DNA of 9,528 nucleotides from Eubacteriales Family XIII. Incertae Sedis bacterium. Its GTDB lineage: Bacteria > Bacillota > Clostridia > Peptostreptococcales > Anaerovoracaceae. Below are positions 5,717-9,528 of this stretch, in pieces. The DNA lies in assembly GCA_031263875.1 (NCBI GenBank), contig JAISEX010000289.1, positions 1-9,528 on the forward strand, written 5' to 3'. The notes beneath the pieces are model-generated. The model did not search any database and was not told the origin of the DNA. It worked only from the letters and a program-made list of their open reading frames with translations. The stretch's first letter is position 1. The number at the start of each line of letters is the position of its first letter. The translations under genes and the position numbers were made by a program.

Positions 5717-5741
5717 CCCAAAAGATACTTCTATCTGGGGG

Positions 5742-5803
5742 ATTCCGGGAGCTGCGAGCGAGCGAAGCGAGGGAGTCTGATCCAATGCGCAAGCCCGGAA
5801 TGA
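5742..5803. repeat. Long imperfect hairpin with 8-bp perfect base
   Basis: ATTCCGGG (5742-5749) and CCCGGAAT (5796-5803) enclose a segment rich in GCGAG/GAAGCGAG words. Inside, GCTGCG can pair with CGCAAGC with one bulge. It follows the modular repeat and lies 64 bp past the end of the ABC operon. It may be another dispersed palindromic element. It lacks a U tract, so it is not a clear terminator for the operon. Confidence 0.5.
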
Positions 5804-5866
5804 CAGACGGCGGCACGGGAGCGCATCACTTCCCGCCTTACGGCAGCGCCGATGTCCCGAACGGTT

Positions 5867-7033
5867 TTACGCCGCCTCGCGCGGTTTCAGCAGCGGGATT
5901 TTCGTGCGCGTTTTGAGGAAGGTGACGACGGTTCCGGCGAGGATCAGCGCTGCGGTGAAGACGAGCATCACGATGATCGGCCCCGCCAGCGCGCCCCAGT
6001 CGTAGTCCTCCATCGCGCCTATTTTGTTGTTGTTCACGATAAACCAGTACGCCGGCGTCAGGGCGGAGATTTTGAGCACGCTGTCCGCGAGAAATTCCTG
6101 CGGGATAAAAGCGCCCGAGAGGAACGAGATGCAGAGCATCAGCACGGTCGTTACGCCGTTGAATACGGTTTCGTTCCGGACGGTCTGGCCGATGAAAAAG
6201 CCGATGGCGGTAACGGAAAGGACAAACGGAATGCTGTTCACGATAAACATGATGTGGACGGGCGAAAAGCGCGCGTCGCCCGCGAAGTAGATCGAGGCCG
6301 CGACGCTGACAAGCCAAATAAACGCGCCGAAGCTCGCCTGCGCGGAGAACAGCGCCGCGTTTCGCCGCCGGATGCTGACGGGCGACACCACGGTTCGCAG
6401 GTAGAATTTCCGCTCGTTGAGCGCGATCATCGCGACGCCGATACCCGAGATAAGCGCGCCGAGAACGCCGTACACGAAGATGTTAAAGAAATTATTCAGG
6501 CTGCTCGTATCCGTTTTCGCCACGCTGAGATCCTCGATCCGCACGGTGTCGTTCAGATTCCGCTCGGTGAGTTTCGCCCATTCGCCCGCGGAGCTGTCCG
6601 GATATAGCTGCGCCATCGCCCGGTAGGTGTTGATATAATTGTTGATATAATTCTGCGCGATGTAGGCGGACGTGTTGTTCGGCGCCTGGTAATCGCTGAT
6701 CTCGTCGCCGTTTATCACGACGATGTAACTGGTCGCGCCGCTGTACAGCGCCTCTTTGATGTCGTTCCCCGACGCGCTTATCTCGCTGACGCCGCCGGTG
6801 TTAAACGACTTTTTGATGTAGCTTTTCAAGTTGGCGCCGAGGTCGGAATCCTGCTCGGTCACGATGCCGACGGTAACGTTTTTCAGGCTCTTGCTTGATA
6901 TCGACATCGCGCCTTCGCCCGTGACGCCCGAGGCAATAAAGATCATCGCGATACCGAACGAGATACCGAGGTAGATCAGCACCGACAGCCAGTTCCGCTT
7001 TATTACGCGCCAAAATGCCCTAAAGAGACTCAT
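5867..7033 (-). CDS. ABC-2 type exporter permease, second subunit
   Basis: A 388-residue permease of the ABC2_membrane_3 kind. One N-terminal TM segment (about 15-36) is followed by an outside domain of about 145 residues, then five TM segments (roughly 186-205, 230-250, 262-283, 291-312, 346-370). The loop before the last one has LTPAYWFIVNNNKIG (about 324-338), typical of the family. It probably pairs with the preceding permease as a heterodimer powered by the operon's ATPase and exports an unknown substrate. Its ATG overlaps the upstream gene by 14 bp, with GGAGG inside that gene's last codons, 7 nt before the start, so the two are translationally coupled. Substrate cannot be read from sequence; drugs, peptides or lipids are all possible. 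No clear terminator follows. Confidence 0.88.
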   Translation of the reverse strand: MSLFRAFWRVIKRNWLSVLIYLGISFGIAMIFIASGVTGEGAMSISSKSLKNVTVGIVTEQDSDLGANLKSYIKKSFNTGGVSEISASGNDIKEALYSGATSYIVVINGDEISDYQAPNNTSAYIAQNYINNYINTYRAMAQLYPDSSAGEWAKLTERNLNDTVRIEDLSVAKTDTSSLNNFFNIFVYGVLGALISGIGVAMIALNERKFYLRTVVSPVSIRRRNAALFSAQASFGAFIWLVSVAASIYFAGDARFSPVHIMFIVNSIPFVLSVTAIGFFIGQTVRNETVFNGVTTVLMLCISFLSGAFIPQEFLADSVLKISALTPAYWFIVNNNKIGAMEDYDWGALAGPIIVMLVFTAALILAGTVVTFLKTRTKIPLLKPREAA

Positions 7034-8162
7034 ATTGCTGCCTCCTCAATTTCATTACCGAGAACCCCATCAGCAACACGAACAGCACGAGGAGGATCGC
7101 GAGGTTGGAATACGCCTTGTCGAGATTACCGTAATAATAGATCGACGTGTAGCTGTCCGTCAGCAGCGCCACGGGGTTGATCCAGTTTATATAGGGCACG
7201 TGCTTTTCTACCAGATATTTGAGGGGCGGCGCCATCATGCCCGCCAGCGCCGACCAGAGCATCGTGATGCTGACGATAATGGATATCTTCGCGTTGGTCT
7301 TTCGCTTTAAAAGCAGGCTGATAAAGTAACCGAAGGCGGTGGACACGAGCGAGCCGCACACAGACACGAGCGCTATCCCGCCGAACTGGTTGCTGAATTC
7401 GACACCGAGCGCGTATTTCATATACGCCATCGTCAGCAGGACGCAGAGCAATATCAGCAGACAGGATCCGGCAAAATCCACGGCGAGCATCTTTAATTTC
7501 CCGTAGGGCGATACGCTGAGCCGCTCGCCCGCCGCGCTCTGATTCGCCTGGAGCGTTTCTATCGAGTGTGCCGAAATGAAAGCGCCGTACAGACAGGTCA
7601 TCGCGATCGCGGAATAGAACGAGATAAGTATCGTGTTGTTGCTCTTTTCGCTGACGGGCATATGTTTTATGTTGTCGCCCGTAAGGTCGAGCTTGTCAAG
7701 TATTCCGCTTGACACAATGTTCGGATCGTTTTTTATCGCGGCCGTTATCATCGCGGTTTTCTGGCTGTAATTATCGAGCAGTTCCTTTAATAATAACTGA
7801 TTGCTCCCGTCGGTGTTCACGCCGAGCGTCACGGTTTCCGCCCCGCCGCCCGCTTCTTCTATCGTAACGATGGCTTCGGCGCCGCCGTTTTCCAGCAGGA
7901 TTTTCGCCTCGTTTTCATCGACGAATTTCAGCTTGAATAATTTTTCGCCGTTTATCTCCACCTGCTTCATAATGCCGGCGAGTTGGCCGCTTTCGGAACC
8001 GACCACGGCGACGGGAAACGGCTTGAATATCGAACTCTCGTTGATGCTCGTGAGCGTGAAGTTGAAGAAGGTGACCAATATGAGCGGGAATAACAGCGAC
8101 CAAAAGACCAGCGGCTTTTCCTTTGCCAGCGCCTTGAGGCGGTACTTGAAAAACATCTTCAT
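7020..8162 (-). CDS. ABC-2 type exporter permease, first subunit
   Basis: A 380-residue membrane protein with the same plan as its partner: TM1 at about 18-38 after a basic cytoplasmic start (MKMFFKYRLKALAKEKP), a large outside domain (about 40-177), and five more TM segments (near 179-200, 226-250, 262-285, 294-314, 350-371). The segment YINWINPVALLTDSYTSIYYY (about 325-345) is the usual family signature before the last TM. The gene begins one nt after the ATPase stop codon and overlaps the next gene by 14 bp, so all three are one operon. Two ATGs lie close together (8162 and 8156); I chose the first. The outside domain is unlike that of the second permease, so the pair is probably an old duplication that has diverged. 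Confidence 0.9.
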   Translation of the reverse strand: MKMFFKYRLKALAKEKPLVFWSLLFPLILVTFFNFTLTSINESSIFKPFPVAVVGSESGQLAGIMKQVEINGEKLFKLKFVDENEAKILLENGGAEAIVTIEEAGGGAETVTLGVNTDGSNQLLLKELLDNYSQKTAMITAAIKNDPNIVSSGILDKLDLTGDNIKHMPVSEKSNNTILISFYSAIAMTCLYGAFISAHSIETLQANQSAAGERLSVSPYGKLKMLAVDFAGSCLLILLCVLLTMAYMKYALGVEFSNQFGGIALVSVCGSLVSTAFGYFISLLLKRKTNAKISIIVSITMLWSALAGMMAPPLKYLVEKHVPYINWINPVALLTDSYTSIYYYGNLDKAYSNLAILLVLFVLLMGFSVMKLRRQQYESL

Positions 8163-8163
8163 A

Positions 8164-8916
8164 TCAATCTCTCAGCTCTTTGCCCGTCAGCTCGAGGAAG
8201 ACGTCGTTCAGTGTCGGCTCGCCGTCGAGCCCCTCCTTGCCGCGAACGAGATCCTTCAATTCTTCGGTCGTGCCCTGGGCGATTATCTTCCCCGCGTCGA
8301 GAATAATGATGCGGTCGCAGAGGAATTCGACTTCGTCCATGTAATGCGACGTGTAGATGACCGTCGCGCCGTTCTCGTTCAGTTTCCTTATGCCCTCGAG
8401 AATGTTATTCCGGCTCTGCGGATCGACGGCCACCGTCGGCTCGTCGAGAAACAGCAGGCTCGGTTTATGCGCGATGCCGCAGGCGATATTGAGGCGGCGC
8501 AGCAGGCCGCCGGAGAGTTTTTTCGGTACGAATTTCCGGTGGTCGCCAATGCCGACGAACTCTATCGCTTCCTCCACATACTGCTTCCTGAGTTTTTTAT
8601 CGGATATATAGAGGCCGCAGAAATAGTCGATATTCTCGTACGCCGTGAGCTGGCCGAGCACCGCCACGTCCTGCATCACCAGCCCGATCTTCGCCTTGAT
8701 GTTATAAGAGGAAGGCGTCATTTCCTCGCCGTATATCTTGATCGAACCGCTGTCATACTTCAAAAGCGAAAGCATGCAGTTTATCGCCGTCGTCTTGCCC
8801 GACCCGTTCGGCCCGAGCAGACCCAGTATCTCGCCCTCCCGCACCTCGAACGAAACATGGTCAAGCGCCGTCAGCTTGCCATAGGTCTTGTGCAAATCGC
8901 GTACTTCAATTATCAT
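8164..8916 (-). CDS. ABC exporter ATP-binding protein
   Basis: A 250-residue nucleotide-binding subunit. It has Walker A GPNGSGKTT (35-43), a Q-loop glutamine at 82, the signature LSGGLLRRL (134-142), Walker B LLFLDEP with glutamate at 159, and the H-loop histidine at 191. The tail ending LNDVFLELTGKELRD is usual for ATPases serving ABC-2 exporters of the DrrA/NatA/CcmA group. A GTG at 8931 would add five residues, but AAAGGA (8923-8928) is 6 nt before the ATG at 8916 and overlaps that GTG's first codons, so the ATG is the start. It is the first gene of the operon and is downstream of two promoter-like sites, one with a G/C homopolymer. No regulator or immunity gene is adjacent. Confidence 0.96.
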   Translation of the reverse strand: MIIEVRDLHKTYGKLTALDHVSFEVREGEILGLLGPNGSGKTTAINCMLSLLKYDSGSIKIYGEEMTPSSYNIKAKIGLVMQDVAVLGQLTAYENIDYFCGLYISDKKLRKQYVEEAIEFVGIGDHRKFVPKKLSGGLLRRLNIACGIAHKPSLLFLDEPTVAVDPQSRNNILEGIRKLNENGATVIYTSHYMDEVEFLCDRIIILDAGKIIAQGTTEELKDLVRGKEGLDGEPTLNDVFLELTGKELRD

Positions 8917-8945
8917 CGGAATTCCTTTCACCTGACTGCCCGCTC

Positions 8946-9028
8946 ACACCAAGAACATTATATACAAATGCGATGAGAAAACACAAACCGCAACCGTATC
9001 TCCCAACACCAAGGATATTATACACAAA
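8946..9028. repeat. Near-identical 23-bp direct repeats covering two -10 boxes
   Basis: Positions 8946-8968 and 9006-9028 match at 20 of 23 bases and are exactly 60 bp apart. On the minus strand each holds TTTGTRTATAAT followed a few nt later by CTTGGTGT. The repeated block thus covers a -10 box plus the likely start site. The CTTGGTGT words could be operator half-sites. Confidence 0.75.
8957..8986 (-). promoter_or_regulatory. Proximal promoter-like site of the ABC operon
   Basis: Minus-strand TTGTGT (8981-8986) and TATAAT (8957-8962) are 18 nt apart. The -10 is perfect and the -35 is weak. It would start transcription about 35 nt before the ATPase ATG and could give a basal level independent of the distal promoter. 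Confidence 0.55.
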
Positions 9029-9048
9029 GTGGGGGGGGGGGGCGTCAA
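9017..9048 (-). promoter_or_regulatory. Distal ABC-operon promoter with a 12-bp poly-G/C spacer tract
   Basis: On the minus strand TTGACG (9043-9048) and TATAAT (9017-9022) are near-consensus boxes. The 20-nt spacer contains 12 uninterrupted C residues (G at 9031-9042 on the plus strand). The optimum spacer is 17, so this length would be poorly active, and loss of 3 repeats would restore 17. An A-rich run lies just upstream of the -35 box. Slippage in such a tract is a known way to switch promoters on and off. Confidence 0.75.
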
Positions 9049-9417
9049 GTCCCTTTTTTATATGCCCCGCCACAATTTTTACCGCGCGCATTATGCGAAA
9101 TCGTTTCGGGTAATTTATGCGGGCGCGTTTGGGGCAGCGGGCAAAGCGAACGTATCCCCTTGATTGCGGTATTTTTTCGGGCGCATGGGGCGGTGCCCCA
9201 CCGGGCTCTGCGGGGCTCCGCTTCACTCCGGCCGCTTCGCGGCTGCTACCGCACCCCTCCGATCCCTTGCGCGGGACATACGCGCCGTTCCATGCCGCCT
9301 TGCGACGTCTGTCATTACGGGTTTGATTCGCAGTTGTACGGGCAGCGTACACATCACGCCCTTCCTACTACGGCGTTCCCGTTTATCAAACGCTACAAAG
9401 GCATAAAGCCTAGTGAT
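9049..9417. other. Gene-free stretch between the ABC promoter and the right-edge gene
   Basis: No supported coding region was found here. It contains a small palindrome CGAAATCGTTTCG near 9099-9111, the third modular repeat (9181-9274), and unassigned sequence with moderate GC. Reading frames crossing it translate the repeat and have no ribosome binding sites. Confidence 0.55.
9181..9274 (+). repeat. Modular dispersed repeat, copy 3 (shortest form)
   Basis: This 94-bp copy begins GCGCATGGGGC and ends GATCCCTTGCGCG, so its ends are imperfect inverted repeats (GCGCATGGG and GCGCAAGGG). The hairpin TGGGGC-GGT-GCCCCA (9186-9200) has only a 3-nt loop. A second hairpin, GCCGC-TTC-GCGGC, begins at 9231. 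It shares about 60 nearly identical nt with copy 1 and both ends with copy 2, and probably shows the element without inserts. Confidence 0.82.
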
Positions 9418-9445
9418 TTGCGTCATCTAAATATTATGATATAAT
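9418..9445 (+). promoter_or_regulatory. Promoter of the right-edge gene
   Basis: TTGCGT (9418-9423) and a perfect TATAAT (9440-9445) are 16 nt apart on the plus strand. The start site would be near 9452, just before the AAGGAAAGG ribosome-binding region. Confidence 0.68.
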
Positions 9446-9476
9446 AGATTTATCCAAGGAAAGGATGGGTCGAGAT

Positions 9477-9528
9477 ATGAGAACGAGGAAATATGTCATA
9501 AAACTCACGGAAGACGAACGGAAAGCGT
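9477..9528 (+). CDS. Probable IS630-family transposase, 5' end only
   Basis: The window ends after 17 codons, MRTRKYVIKLTEDERKA. The pattern KYxVxLTxxER is the usual opening of IS630-family transposases, whose N-terminus then forms a helix-turn-helix; 17 residues cannot prove it. An in-frame ATG at 9465 would add MGRD. AAGGAAAGG lies upstream at 9456-9464, slightly too far from one ATG and too close to the other, so the start is uncertain; I chose the one that matches the family. This would be the only plus-strand gene. No terminal inverted repeat for this element was recognised in the window. Confidence 0.5.
   Translation, partial: MRTRKYVIKLTEDERKA

Noticed and set aside
5715..5745. Hairpin AGATA-GAAG-TATCT as terminator of the ABC operon
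   Set aside because: The stem is only 5 bp, the T run is short, and it is 120 bp past the operon end inside repeats.
7801..8976. Plus-strand open frame of 391 codons
   Set aside because: It is antisense to the ATPase and permease genes, which have clear motifs and coupled starts.
8906..9352. Minus-strand open frame of 148 codons
   Set aside because: It translates the modular repeat and the ABC promoter region; its apparent peptide similarity to other frames comes from the repeat.

Overview
The window looks like a piece of a Gram-positive, Clostridia-like (Firmicutes) chromosome of moderately high GC. This is inferred from A/G-rich Shine-Dalgarno sites, the rpmE-prfA-Sua5 gene order, a zinc-binding L31 protein and consensus sigma-A-type promoters. 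No rRNA, tRNA or CRISPR array was seen. Nearly all genes read on the minus strand, so transcription runs from high to low coordinates.

Region 1 (1-3430) is housekeeping. rpmE (ribosomal protein L31), prfA (release factor 1) and a Sua5-type threonylcarbamoyl-AMP synthase gene lie in a row, all involved in translation. rpmE has its own promoter, an intrinsic terminator lies between rpmE and prfA, and another follows the Sua5 gene. Beyond that is a promoter, a cobalamin riboswitch and a terminator, which together form a B12-responsive leader for a gene just outside the left edge.

Region 2 (3398-5100) is a toxin-antitoxin island. A Panacea-domain (DUF4065) antitoxin overlaps a PemK/MazF-like toxin gene, and behind it a RelB-like antitoxin overlaps a RelE-like toxin gene. 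The relBE-like pair has a perfect consensus promoter (TTGACA-17-TATAAT) flanked by two of five copies of an 18-bp motif, which are probable operators.

Region 3 (5100-5866) has no gene and is built of repeats. It holds a long copy of a modular repeat that also occurs at 1592-1746 and 9181-9274, a MITE-like element with 19-bp perfect inverted ends nested inside that copy, and another long hairpin.

Region 4 (5867-9048) is a three-gene ABC-2 exporter operon: one ATPase and two six-TM permeases in tightly coupled frames. Its distal promoter has 12 consecutive G/C pairs between the -35 and -10 boxes, a layout expected of a phase-variable switch. A second promoter-like site with a near-duplicate -10 region lies 60 bp closer to the genes.

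Region 5 (9049-9528) holds the third modular repeat and, at the right edge, a plus-strand promoter and the first codons of a probable IS630-family transposase. The most notable signals are the homopolymer-spaced promoter, the three-copy repeat whose hairpin tip carries inserts of 3, 74 and 264 nt, and the paired toxin-antitoxin modules.
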